From contig JACETA010000011.1 in NCBI GenBank assembly GCA_013911545.1, forward strand, positions 1 to 14,821: a DNA stretch of 14,821 bases. Direction: 5' to 3'. The translations under genes and the position numbers were made by a program. Shown here piece after piece: positions 6,548-13,236 of the stretch; position 1 is the first letter of the stretch; the number at the start of each line of letters is the position of its first letter. The notes below the pieces were generated by a model. It was not told where the DNA came from, did not search any database, and worked only from the letters and a program-made list of their open reading frames with translations. The stretch comes from Chloroflexota bacterium (GTDB lineage: Bacteria; Chloroflexota; Dehalococcoidia; Lucifugimonadales; Lucifugimonadaceae).

Positions 6548-7012
6548 TTATCTTTTTTCTATAAAATGCTTCAATTGATCGATAATAATCGGCAAAATTT
6601 CTTTGATGCTTTTTGGGTTACCGGGCAAATTTAATATAAATGTATTTCCTCTTGTGCCAGCAGTTTGCCTACTTAAAATTGCATTTTTTGAATATTTCAA
6701 GGACTCAATCCTCATGAACTCGCCAAAACCAGGGTACTCTCTATCAATTATTTCTAATGTGCCATCTGGCGTAAGGTCCCTTGAAGACGGCCCTGTACCT
6801 CCAGTAGTAAAAATGATGTCTAATTTATCCCGGTCTGATAGTTGAATTAAGGTATCTTTAATAATTTTCTTATCATCAGGGATAATTTCTCTTTTTAAAA
6901 TATTGAAATCATTATCAGTTGAAAGTATTTTTTCAATTTCAGGTATACCTTTATCTTCATAAACTTTATTAAAAGCTCTGTCCGAAACACTAATTATTCC
7001 TATATTTATCAT
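6548..7012 (-). CDS. mogA: MogA/MoaB-family molybdopterin adenylyltransferase
   Basis: 154-residue protein that adenylates molybdopterin with ATP as a step before molybdenum insertion, acting as a trimer in the cytoplasm. It begins INIGIISVSDRAF, the typical first strand. It has Asp46 in IPDD, the molybdopterin-binding TTGGTG at residues 69-74, Asp79 and TPDGT just after (SSRDLTPDGT), AGTRGNTFILNLPGNP, and a final helix. The length matches single-domain MoaB/MogA proteins. An in-frame ATG at 7054 would add 14 residues with no counterpart in the family. A TATAAT box ending eight bases before 7012 supports the shorter start. It stands apart from other molybdopterin genes here but implies that the organism makes Moco enzymes. 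MogA versus MoaB naming is not secure. Confidence 0.92.
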   Translation of the reverse strand: MINIGIISVSDRAFNKVYEDKGIPEIEKILSTDNDFNILKREIIPDDKKIIKDTLIQLSDRDKLDIIFTTGGTGPSSRDLTPDGTLEIIDREYPGFGEFMRIESLKYSKNAILSRQTAGTRGNTFILNLPGNPKSIKEILPIIIDQLKHFIEKR

Positions 7013-7019
7013 AAATTTT

Positions 7020-7049
7020 ATTATACGATAAAAATTATTGATCTTTGAA
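7020..7049 (-). promoter_or_regulatory. Candidate promoter giving a leaderless mogA transcript
   Basis: On the minus strand TTCAAA (7049-7044) and a perfect TATAAT (7025-7020) are separated by 18 bases. A start about seven bases past the -10 box would fall at or next to the ATG at 7012. No Shine-Dalgarno precedes that ATG, which fits a leaderless message. Confidence 0.4.
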
Positions 7050-7064
7050 AGCAAAGGAACATAA

Positions 7065-7754
7065 ATGGGAAATATTGATTTATCTATACTAAATGATCTT
7101 ACGGCTTTTGATTCTGCTACAGTCCAAAATGCAGCTATAAGAATTAGAGGTTTTATTAATGAGTCAGATGATTACACTGGGACTTCATTAAAAAGATACA
7201 CAGGGGAAATGCCAACTGTTGTTGGTATAGCAACTACTGTGAAAGCAAAAGCTCTTCATAAGCCTACGGAAAATGAAGGGACTGTTCCATGGAAGGAATA
7301 CTATGAAAAAATTTCGACAATAGAACTGCCTTTTATTTCAATTTTTGAAGATATTGACAGTCCAAGAAATAGAGCAGCGTTATTTGGGGACAATATGGCT
7401 TTTATGCACTCATGCTTAGGAGCAGTTGGTGTTGTTGCTTGTGGCGCTATTAGAGATGTTCCGGGAATACAAAGGTCTGGCATTAGTGTTTGGGCTGAAG
7501 GAAGAGTTCCGGGCCATGGACCATTTAATGCAGTTTCACTAGGGGAACAAGTTAATATTGATGGATTAAATGTAAATGAAGAAGACATTTTAGTGGCAGA
7601 TGCTGACGGGATAACAAAGATAGAAAATGAAATACTAAAAGACATAATTAAAGCTTGCGAAGAAGTTAGAAAAGATGAAGCAAGGACACAAAAATTCTTT
7701 TCAGTAAAAGATAAAACAAGATATAAAACTTGGACCGCTCAAGATTATACCTAA
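7065..7754 (+). CDS. RraA-like/HMG-CHA aldolase family protein
   Basis: 229-residue member of the family once called dimethylmenaquinone methyltransferase. It contains both RraA (RNase E inhibitor) and class II pyruvate aldolases that split 4-hydroxy-4-methyl-2-oxoglutarate or 4-carboxy-4-hydroxy-2-oxoadipate and decarboxylate oxaloacetate. The conserved core is RAALFGDNMAFMHSCLGAVG (residues 103-122) followed by GAIRDVPGI, with Arg130-Asp131 as the substrate- and metal-binding pair of the aldolases. VPGHGPFNAVSLGEQVNIDGLNV and EEDILVADADGITKI follow. The retained RD pair and extra N- and C-terminal helices suggest an enzyme rather than an RNase E regulator. AGGA (7055-7058) lies six bases before the ATG. 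It is divergent from mogA, and its stop overlaps the MFS stop by four bases. It could act after the tautomerase of the facing operon, but this is inference. Confidence 0.9.
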   Translation: MGNIDLSILNDLTAFDSATVQNAAIRIRGFINESDDYTGTSLKRYTGEMPTVVGIATTVKAKALHKPTENEGTVPWKEYYEKISTIELPFISIFEDIDSPRNRAALFGDNMAFMHSCLGAVGVVACGAIRDVPGIQRSGISVWAEGRVPGHGPFNAVSLGEQVNIDGLNVNEEDILVADADGITKIENEILKDIIKACEEVRKDEARTQKFFSVKDKTRYKTWTAQDYT

Positions 7755-8953
7755 GATCTTAGTGACCTAAAGCTCGGCGAAATTAAATAACATGCTACAT
7801 GAACAATTATTAAGCATGCTGAACCTATAAAAATTGTTGGATTGACCCCAATTGTGTCACCTAATGCTCCCCCAATAATAAATCCGAGCCCATAAAGCTG
7901 TATAAATGTAAAAAATAAACCAACAACTCTACCTTTGTGTTTATCGTCAGGGAGTGTTTGCAGAAGAATTATAATTACAGTAAACCAAATTACATGAAAA
8001 AAGCCCCCAAGGCCTAAAAAAATCCCTGAAAGTATAATTGATTTTGATAAAGCAAGCCCTATAAGCGTCAAAGAATAGCCAGTTATGCACATTACAATTG
8101 CCTTAGAGTTTCTAAATAAATTTTGAGCTAAAGGAAGCACTACTGACCCTACCATTGCACCTAAAGCTCCAGCACTAAGCAAAATTGCGTAACCAGTTGA
8201 GCCAGTATTTAAGATATCTTTAGAAATTTTAGGTATCAAAGGCTGAGTTAAGCCCCAAAACAATATTGTTGAAGTTAAAATTAATAATATTCTTATATTG
8301 ATAAATTTATAAGAATATGAAACACCATCCATTAAAGTTTTTTTACTTGCATCTTCCTTGCTTTCCTCTTTCCTTGTTTCCTTGAAGCCTAAATAAAATA
8401 AAATTGCAAAAACTACGCTCAAGAGATGGACAGCTGGCATAGAAAAGAAAATAAACGTATCTTCAATAGAAGTGAAAAATATTGCTATTATAGGAGGGCC
8501 CGCAGTACTTAATACTTGATTTACAAATTCCATAATTGAATTTCCAAGTGTTAAAAATTTAAATGTGGCAACATCAAGTATTAAATTTCTTGCTGCAGGA
8601 ACTTCAAATCCTGCCTGAATACCAATTCCAAAAAAACATAAAACAACTATTGGTAATGCGTAAAAATCTAAATGGATACTCAATGCAACTATAAAAAATA
8701 GAAAAACGGAAACAATTCTTACAGAAAGGAATATTTTTTTTCTTGAATATTTATCAGCTAGTTGTCCACCAAGAGGCGCAATAAGTAAAACTGTAAGTGT
8801 TGGGCTAGCTGCAACTAAACCAACTATCGTAGTTGAGTTAGTTTTCTCTAATACCCACCAATTAATTAAATAATTTCTTATAACCCATCCAGAAAAGGCA
8901 AAACCATTAGCTAGCATTAAATATGTAAAAGTTTTACTTAAAACAGGATTCAT
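7751..8953 (-). CDS. MFS transporter (EntS/MFS_3-like exporter)
   Basis: 400-residue inner-membrane protein with about twelve hydrophobic helices, the normal size for the major facilitator superfamily. The loop between helices 2 and 3 carries motif A (GGQLADKYSRKK), and the charged central loop (KETRKEESKEDASKK, near residues 193-207) divides the two six-helix halves. FEVPAARNLILD after helix 4 and the opening SKTFTYLMLANGFAFSGWVIRNYLINWWVL fit the exporter branch that includes enterobactin exporter EntS (PF05977 type), so drug, siderophore or metabolite efflux is the likely role. It lies 41 bases downstream of the redoxin gene on the same strand, probably as the last gene of the six-gene operon. 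No Shine-Dalgarno is visible before the ATG. The TAG stop overlaps the RraA-like gene's stop in CTAA (7751-7754). Confidence 0.92.
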   Translation of the reverse strand: MNPVLSKTFTYLMLANGFAFSGWVIRNYLINWWVLEKTNSTTIVGLVAASPTLTVLLIAPLGGQLADKYSRKKIFLSVRIVSVFLFFIVALSIHLDFYALPIVVLCFFGIGIQAGFEVPAARNLILDVATFKFLTLGNSIMEFVNQVLSTAGPPIIAIFFTSIEDTFIFFSMPAVHLLSVVFAILFYLGFKETRKEESKEDASKKTLMDGVSYSYKFINIRILLILTSTILFWGLTQPLIPKISKDILNTGSTGYAILLSAGALGAMVGSVVLPLAQNLFRNSKAIVMCITGYSLTLIGLALSKSIILSGIFLGLGGFFHVIWFTVIIILLQTLPDDKHKGRVVGLFFTFIQLYGLGFIIGGALGDTIGVNPTIFIGSACLIIVHVACYLISPSFRSLRS

Positions 8954-8994
8954 AGCGATATATTGCTATTTTATTTTATAGATTTCAATAGGGT

Positions 8995-9546
8995 CTATAA
9001 CTCAATTAAATTAATTTTCCATTTTATAGTGCACCCAACTGGGTCTGTAGAGCTAATTTCTGGGTCTTTTCCTTCGATTAAGCTTTCTATTGCATCTTCT
9101 AAATATTTTTTATTAACATTGCTTTCATCTTCATAGTTATCATCAATTGTCCCTTGATACTTCAAAAGCCCTAATTCGTTGAAAAGGAAAACTTCAGGGG
9201 TTCTTTCTGCGCCATACATTTTTGCTACTTCTTGAGTTTCATCATAAAGATAAGAAAAATTGAATTTTTTTTCAGAATGCCTTTCTTTCATTTTAGTAAA
9301 ATTATCTTCAGGGTATTTTTCTGCATCATTAGAACTGATCATAATTGTTGATAGTCCGCTTGATTTATATTTTTTTTGAATATTGATAATCCTGTCTTCC
9401 CATGCTTGTGCATAAGGGCAATGATTGCAGCTAAAAATTACTAATTTGTATTCACCTAAATTAGCCATATCTAGACTTACATCATTACCGTCAGTAGACG
9501 GAAGTAAAAAATTTATATAAGGTTCGTTTAATTTTATATTAGACAT
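8995..9546 (-). CDS. Thioredoxin-fold redoxin (AhpC/TSA-like, CNHC active site)
   Basis: 183-residue cytoplasmic thiol protein. It starts LNEPYINFLLPSTDGNDVSL, as AhpC/TSA-type redoxins do. After the first strand it has FSCNHCPYAQAWE with Cys40 and Cys43 as a CxxC pair. The cis-Pro region is AERTPEVFLFNELG, and GCTIKWK near the C terminus is a block typical of this redoxin subgroup. The CNHC motif is that of a disulfide reductase-like protein more than a peroxidase, which would have TxxC. No signal peptide is visible. AGGAGG (9551-9556) lies four bases before the ATG, and the ATG overlaps the preceding stop by one base (TAATG). The upstream neighbour is a second thioredoxin-fold protein, so the two may exchange thiols. 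The partner is unknown. Confidence 0.9.
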   Translation of the reverse strand: MSNIKLNEPYINFLLPSTDGNDVSLDMANLGEYKLVIFSCNHCPYAQAWEDRIINIQKKYKSSGLSTIMISSNDAEKYPEDNFTKMKERHSEKKFNFSYLYDETQEVAKMYGAERTPEVFLFNELGLLKYQGTIDDNYEDESNVNKKYLEDAIESLIEGKDPEISSTDPVGCTIKWKINLIEL

Positions 9547-9869
9547 TAGTCCTCCTTAAGGTCTGATAGTATTTTTTTTAATTTTTTTTGTGATGGCAAA
9601 GGTGAAATTCCGCCACCATCTTTTTCAAATGTCCTGCAATTATCAAGCCTATAAATATTAGTATTTATTTCTTCAAATTGAACGTCATTTATTAATATTG
9701 TTGGGGAGCCTATAAATTTAAATTGATTGGCTTCAGATTCTGTTGAAATTAATTTAGATTTAATATCAACGCTTAGATTTAAATCATTTATAGCTCTTTG
9801 TATCCTTTCTAGGGTTGGCTTGTAAGAAGGGCAGGAGTCATTATGAATAATTAGTATCTTGTTTTTCAT
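9546..9869 (-). CDS. Small thioredoxin-fold protein with a single N-terminal Cys
   Basis: 107-residue protein with a thioredoxin-like pattern. Strand KILIIHNDSCPSY places Cys13 where thioredoxins have CxxC, but the second cysteine is replaced (C-P-S-Y). A long helix (KPTLERIQRAINDL) follows, then SEANQFKFIGSPTILINDVQF with the cis-Pro at residue 56 (GSPT). Cys78 in DNCRTF is a second conserved-looking cysteine, ahead of a Gly-rich turn and a C-terminal helix. Proteins of this pattern are often annotated as thioredoxin-like, DUF2703-like or alkylmercury-lyase-related, and some are linked to metal or arsenic stress; the family role is not settled. The ATG overlaps the tautomerase stop as ATGA, and AGG abuts it, so translation is probably coupled. 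The redoxin gene overlaps its stop. Confidence 0.78.
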   Translation of the reverse strand: MKNKILIIHNDSCPSYKPTLERIQRAINDLNLSVDIKSKLISTESEANQFKFIGSPTILINDVQFEEINTNIYRLDNCRTFEKDGGGISPLPSQKKLKKILSDLKED

Positions 9870-10045
9870 CCTAAAAGCTTTCCAGAACTTCCGCTATTTT
9901 CTTTAGTTATTTCTTTAAAAATTATTTCAACAGCTGATGGCTTGCATCCAGTAATCCTTACAAAGGATTCTGTTATTTCTTCAGCAAGAGCTTTTTTTTT
10001 ATTTTCGCCTCTCCCTGGAAACCATAAAACTTCTACATAAGGCAT
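9866..10045 (-). CDS. 4-oxalocrotonate tautomerase family protein
   Basis: 59-residue protein of the tautomerase superfamily, small enough to be missed by a 60-residue cut-off. It begins MPYVEVLWFPGRG: Pro2, exposed once Met is removed, is the general base of the family, and Arg12 corresponds to the Arg11 of 4-oxalocrotonate tautomerase. NKKKALAEEITESFVRITG is the long helix, KPSAVEIIFKEI the second strand with a likely substrate contact, and SGSSGKLLG the tail seen in the GGK-type members. Such proteins form hexamers and interconvert 2-hydroxymuconate-like enol and keto acids in aromatic meta-cleavage, though many have other substrates. Its ATG follows the sulfatase TAA directly, and its TGA overlaps the next ATG, so it lies firmly inside the operon. 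Confidence 0.9.
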   Translation of the reverse strand: MPYVEVLWFPGRGENKKKALAEEITESFVRITGCKPSAVEIIFKEITKENSGSSGKLLG

Positions 10046-11725
10046 TTATAAAAACTTACCTTTCCCTTCAGCAATTTGCCCAGCAGTAGGCCCTCTGTGC
10101 TGATGAATATGTGAATGGTCACCTTCAAGCCTTTTTGCCATAACATTGGGGTCAACTGGCCAAGGTAATACGTTGCTAATTTTTGACCAACTTTCCCATT
10201 CAGTACTCATTTCTTTTACCCTATCTTTTTCTTTTCCAGCTAAGTTATTTAGTTCTGTGCGGTCATCATTCATATTGTAAAGTTCCCAATCCCCGCCATA
10301 TTCCTTAACAAGCTTCCATTCACCTTTCCTGATACCTTGATTACCTTCATGTTCCCAATACATTGGCTTTTCTCTTGACCATTTATTGCTTAATAAATTT
10401 AAGAAACTTTCTCCTTCCAGAGGTTTAATTTTATTTCCATTAAATTCATTGGGGTAATTCGCTCCAGCTGCATCAATCGAGGTAGCTGGGATGTCCATTA
10501 TATGTAAAGGTTCCGATTCAACTCTTGGTTCGTTAATTTTTTCAGGCCAGTGCACAATCAATGGAGCACTTATTCCACCTTCATGAATCCACCTTTTAAA
10601 TAACCTAAACGGACTATTACTTACGTTTGTCCATGGTGTTTCATAACTTTGAAATGTTGTTCCAGGGCCTGGTCTTAAATTAGGAATATTTCCTACTCTT
10701 ACTGGTTCGCCGTTAATTAAATTTGTTTCCCATTGTGAAGTGTTGCTCCAGTCTCCATCTTCTCTCATCAATTCCGCGCATCCACCATTATCTGACATAA
10801 AGAAAATTAAGGTATTTTCAAATTGATTATTTTTTTTAAGAGAATCTATAACTTTGCCAATACCTTGGTCCATGCTGTCTATCATTGCTGAATATGCTGC
10901 CATTTTAGAATCTTCCCAGTCAGGATATTTTGCATCTTCCCAATTTCCTACATCAGAATCTCGTGGAGAAATATCCCATTTAGAATCTACTATTCCCAAA
11001 CCTTTCATTTCTTCATGTCTTGCTGTTCTAAAATAATCCCAACCTTTTAGATACTTGCCTTCATATTTTGCAATGTCCTCAGGCTTAGCATGAAGGGGCC
11101 AGTGTGGAGCTGTGTATGAAAGGTAGAGGAAGAAAGGGTTTTCTTTGGACATTGATCTTGAAATCATTTCACAAGCTTTTTCGGACATTGCGTCAGTGAA
11201 ATAATAATCTGGGTCATCTACATCAATAAATTTATCTCCATCCATTAGGCTTTCAGGTCTAAAAAAACTTGAGGCTGCATCCATTATTCCATAAAAATCA
11301 TCAAATCCTCTCTGCTTAGGGGTGGGATGGTTGTCAGTTCCAGACTGCCATTTTTCCTTTTCTCTTGGATCCCAAGCTCCTCCAAGATGCCACTTTCCAG
11401 AAAGATATGTGTCATAATTCTTTTGCTTCAAAACTTCAGCAACAGTTACACATTCTTTATTTATAAACCCCCTGTATCCAGGTGCCCCTAAATCTCCAGA
11501 TAATTGACCTACTCCAGCTTGGTGGCCAGTAAGGCCAGTCATTAATGATGCTCTTGAAGGACTGCATCTAGCTTGATTATAAAATTGAGAAAATTTGATT
11601 CCATTATTTCCTAAGCTATCTATATTGGGAGTTTTGATTTCAGATCCATAGCAACCTAAATCCGAATAACCTAAATCATCCGCCAAAATAATTATTATGT
11701 TGGGGTTACTTTCATTATTATTCAT
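10046..11725 (-). CDS. Arylsulfatase-type sulfatase (Cys-type, formylglycine)
   Basis: 559-residue type I sulfatase that hydrolyses a sulfate ester. The full active-site set of the Pseudomonas arylsulfatase (PAS/AtsA) can be matched: Asp16-Asp17 (LADDLGYSD), Cys54 in CSPSR, to be converted to formylglycine, Arg58, Lys111 and His113 (GKWHLGG), His208 (APHWPLH), Asp312-Asn313 (MSDNGG) and Lys377 (FRLFKRWIHEGG). The C-terminal domain follows (EWKLVKEYGGDWELYNM). The Cys-type site needs a formylglycine-generating enzyme or radical maturase, neither of which is in the window. There is no signal peptide, as in PAS, so it probably works in the cytoplasm on imported substrates. The first eight bases overlap the CBS gene, and TAGGAGG (11734-11740) within that gene gives an eight-base spacing. 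The natural substrate is unknown. Confidence 0.96.
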   Translation of the reverse strand: MNNNESNPNIIIILADDLGYSDLGCYGSEIKTPNIDSLGNNGIKFSQFYNQARCSPSRASLMTGLTGHQAGVGQLSGDLGAPGYRGFINKECVTVAEVLKQKNYDTYLSGKWHLGGAWDPREKEKWQSGTDNHPTPKQRGFDDFYGIMDAASSFFRPESLMDGDKFIDVDDPDYYFTDAMSEKACEMISRSMSKENPFFLYLSYTAPHWPLHAKPEDIAKYEGKYLKGWDYFRTARHEEMKGLGIVDSKWDISPRDSDVGNWEDAKYPDWEDSKMAAYSAMIDSMDQGIGKVIDSLKKNNQFENTLIFFMSDNGGCAELMREDGDWSNTSQWETNLINGEPVRVGNIPNLRPGPGTTFQSYETPWTNVSNSPFRLFKRWIHEGGISAPLIVHWPEKINEPRVESEPLHIMDIPATSIDAAGANYPNEFNGNKIKPLEGESFLNLLSNKWSREKPMYWEHEGNQGIRKGEWKLVKEYGGDWELYNMNDDRTELNNLAGKEKDRVKEMSTEWESWSKISNVLPWPVDPNVMAKRLEGDHSHIHQHRGPTAGQIAEGKGKFL

Positions 11726-12131
11726 TTTTCCATCCTCCTAAGACATCTTTTGTAAATTGATCAACTGCTCGAGATATATCTGCAAAAGTTACAATACCTA
11801 CTAGTTCTTCTGATTCTAGCTCAATTACAGGTAATCGGCTTATCCTTCTGTCAGCCATAACTCTTGCAGCTTCCATTACATCTGTATCGCTTTTGGCAGT
11901 ATGCACAGGCGAAGTCATTACTTCATGAACTATTGAGTCGTTTGGGTTTTTACCTGAACCTAGGCATTTTGAAGTTATATCCCATGTAGTGACAATGCCT
12001 TCAACATTTAATCCATTCATTACAACTAATGATCCTACATTAAGTTCTCTCATTCTGGCTGCACAAGAAGTTATTGTTGCATTTGAATTAATTGTTCCAA
12101 CTTTACTGGTCATAATTTTATTTATTTTCAA
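11718..12131 (-). CDS. CBS-domain pair protein
   Basis: 137-residue protein made of two CBS domains (about residues 7-56 and 69-127) that fold as a Bateman module and usually bind AMP, ATP or another adenosyl compound. Domain marks are IMTSKVGTI, MRELNVGSLVVM and GIVTTWDIT, then VMTSPVHTA, MADRRISRLPVI and GIVTFADIS. No other domain is attached, so it is a free-standing sensor or partner protein. TTG at 12131 was chosen because GAGAGG (12136-12141) lies four bases before it and the domain begins immediately. A second TTG at 12143 and an ATG at 12113 are in frame; the latter would delete the first strand. It overlaps the sulfatase start by eight bases and heads the six-gene operon, so it may regulate the sulfatase or transporter by energy state, which is inference. 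Confidence 0.88.
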   Translation of the reverse strand: MKINKIMTSKVGTINSNATITSCAARMRELNVGSLVVMNGLNVEGIVTTWDITSKCLGSGKNPNDSIVHEVMTSPVHTAKSDTDVMEAARVMADRRISRLPVIELESEELVGIVTFADISRAVDQFTKDVLGGWKNE

Positions 12132-12135
12132 AATA

Positions 12136-12141
12136 CCTCTC
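12136..12141 (-). promoter_or_regulatory. Ribosome binding site favouring a TTG start for the CBS gene
   Basis: GAGAGG on the minus strand lies four bases before the TTG at 12131. Neither the TTG at 12143 nor the ATG at 12113 has a site at a usable distance. Confidence 0.55.
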
Positions 12142-12146
12142 AAGCA

Positions 12147-12158
12147 ATTAATATTAAT
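12147..12158. promoter_or_regulatory. AT-rich 12-bp palindrome in a divergent promoter region
   Basis: ATTAATATTAAT is a perfect palindrome in the 70-base gap between the CBS-led operon and the epimerase gene. It could be an operator or part of a -10 region for either side. In DNA this AT-rich a 12-bp palindrome of only A and T may well be chance. Confidence 0.25.
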
Positions 12159-12201
12159 ATCTAGTATAGAAAATTATTGGGATTTGAAAAGAGTTAATTT
12201 T

Positions 12202-13236
12202 ATGAAAATTTTAATTACTGGTATTACAGGAAGAATAGGAACCAATGTTGCAAATTTTTTTATAAAATCAGGACACGAAGTTACAGGATTTTCATGGAGC
12301 GAAGATCAAAAATTGGAAAAAATGAAAAAATTGGGATGTGAAATAGTAACTGGAGATTTAGAAAATTTAGAAGACGTAAAAAGAGCTGTAAAAGGGAATG
12401 ATGTAATTTTCCATATGGGAGCAGCTTTTCAATCTGGAGGACCATTCACTCCAAGTCAGTATTTCGATATAAACGTTAAAGGGACTTTTAATGTTTTGGA
12501 AGCATCATTAAACAATAAGGATTTAAAACACTTAATTGTAACGAGCACAGATAGCACTATTCCTAAATATCCCAAAGATGGAATAAAGGATCCAATAGGA
12601 GAATTTGATATTACTCAAAATGCTACTGATTGGTATGGTTACTCAAAAATCCTAGCTGAAAATCTATGTAGAAGATATTACGATGCAGAAAAATTACCTG
12701 TATCGATATTAAGATTTTCAATGGTTTTTGGCAGATTTGAAGTGTGTGAATGGTCTCAATTCTATACTGGTCATTTTCTAGAAACATTTAGAGGCGACCT
12801 GAAAAATGCTAACACTTTTAATTTGCTAAAAGATGAGATTTCAAAAGGAAATAAATTAATAATCCCATGTAATAATGGTCTTTCTTGGAAAAAACATGTT
12901 ATAGATATAAGGGATATTATCCATGCCTACGACATGATGATGTGCAATAAAAATACATATGGTTCTACTTATCAAATTGCTGGCCCAGAAAGCTTTAAAT
13001 GGTCTGATGTAATACCGGTTTTATCAGAAAAACTAAATTTAAACTATTGTTCTGTAGATATACCTACAAATCCGACTTATTATGAATTTGATTTAAGCTC
13101 TAGTAAAAAAGATTTTAATTTTAATCCTTCATGGGATATTTTTTCTATGATTAAAGATGAACTCGACTCTTCAGAAGAAGATTTTGGTGATTTGGTGCCT
13201 ACTGAATTAGATTTCAGGAGAGGCTTTCAGGTCTAA
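12202..13236 (+). CDS. NAD-dependent epimerase/dehydratase family protein
   Basis: 344-residue extended SDR. MKILITGITGRIGTN carries the GxxGxxG loop (Gly7, Gly10, Gly13). GDLENLEDVKRAVKGNDVIFHMGAA (51-75) is the adenine-binding Asp and fourth strand. VTSTDST (113-119) holds the catalytic Ser/Thr, and Tyr145 with Lys149 (WYGYSK) is the YxxxK pair. RFSMVFG and HVIDIRDIIHAY are the usual substrate-domain blocks. Family members epimerise, dehydrate or reduce nucleotide sugars and other metabolites; nothing here singles out one substrate, and the insert around residues 170-200 is not typical of GalE. The frame is open back to 11989, but that extension is antisense to the CBS gene and unlike any dehydratase, so the ATG just before the Rossmann motif was taken. 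Only weak AAAGAG precedes it. The 3' end overlaps cruF by 23 bases. Confidence 0.93.
   Translation: MKILITGITGRIGTNVANFFIKSGHEVTGFSWSEDQKLEKMKKLGCEIVTGDLENLEDVKRAVKGNDVIFHMGAAFQSGGPFTPSQYFDINVKGTFNVLEASLNNKDLKHLIVTSTDSTIPKYPKDGIKDPIGEFDITQNATDWYGYSKILAENLCRRYYDAEKLPVSILRFSMVFGRFEVCEWSQFYTGHFLETFRGDLKNANTFNLLKDEISKGNKLIIPCNNGLSWKKHVIDIRDIIHAYDMMMCNKNTYGSTYQIAGPESFKWSDVIPVLSEKLNLNYCSVDIPTNPTYYEFDLSSSKKDFNFNPSWDIFSMIKDELDSSEEDFGDLVPTELDFRRGFQV

Noticed and set aside
7013..7054. Upstream ATG (7054) for the MogA-like protein
   Set aside because: The extra 14 residues have no family counterpart and overlie a good TATAAT box; the family start motif follows the ATG at 7012.
7301..7645. 114-codon minus-strand frame
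   Set aside because: It is the antisense shadow of the RraA-like gene, with Ser/Pro/Ile-rich composition and no domain or ribosome binding site.
12147..12158. ATTAATATTAAT palindrome as a strong operator call
   Set aside because: It is kept only as a low-confidence site because A/T-only palindromes are common by chance at this base composition.
11989..12201. Long N-terminal extension of the epimerase frame
   Set aside because: It is antisense to the CBS gene, and the Rossmann motif begins right after the ATG at 12202 as expected for the family.
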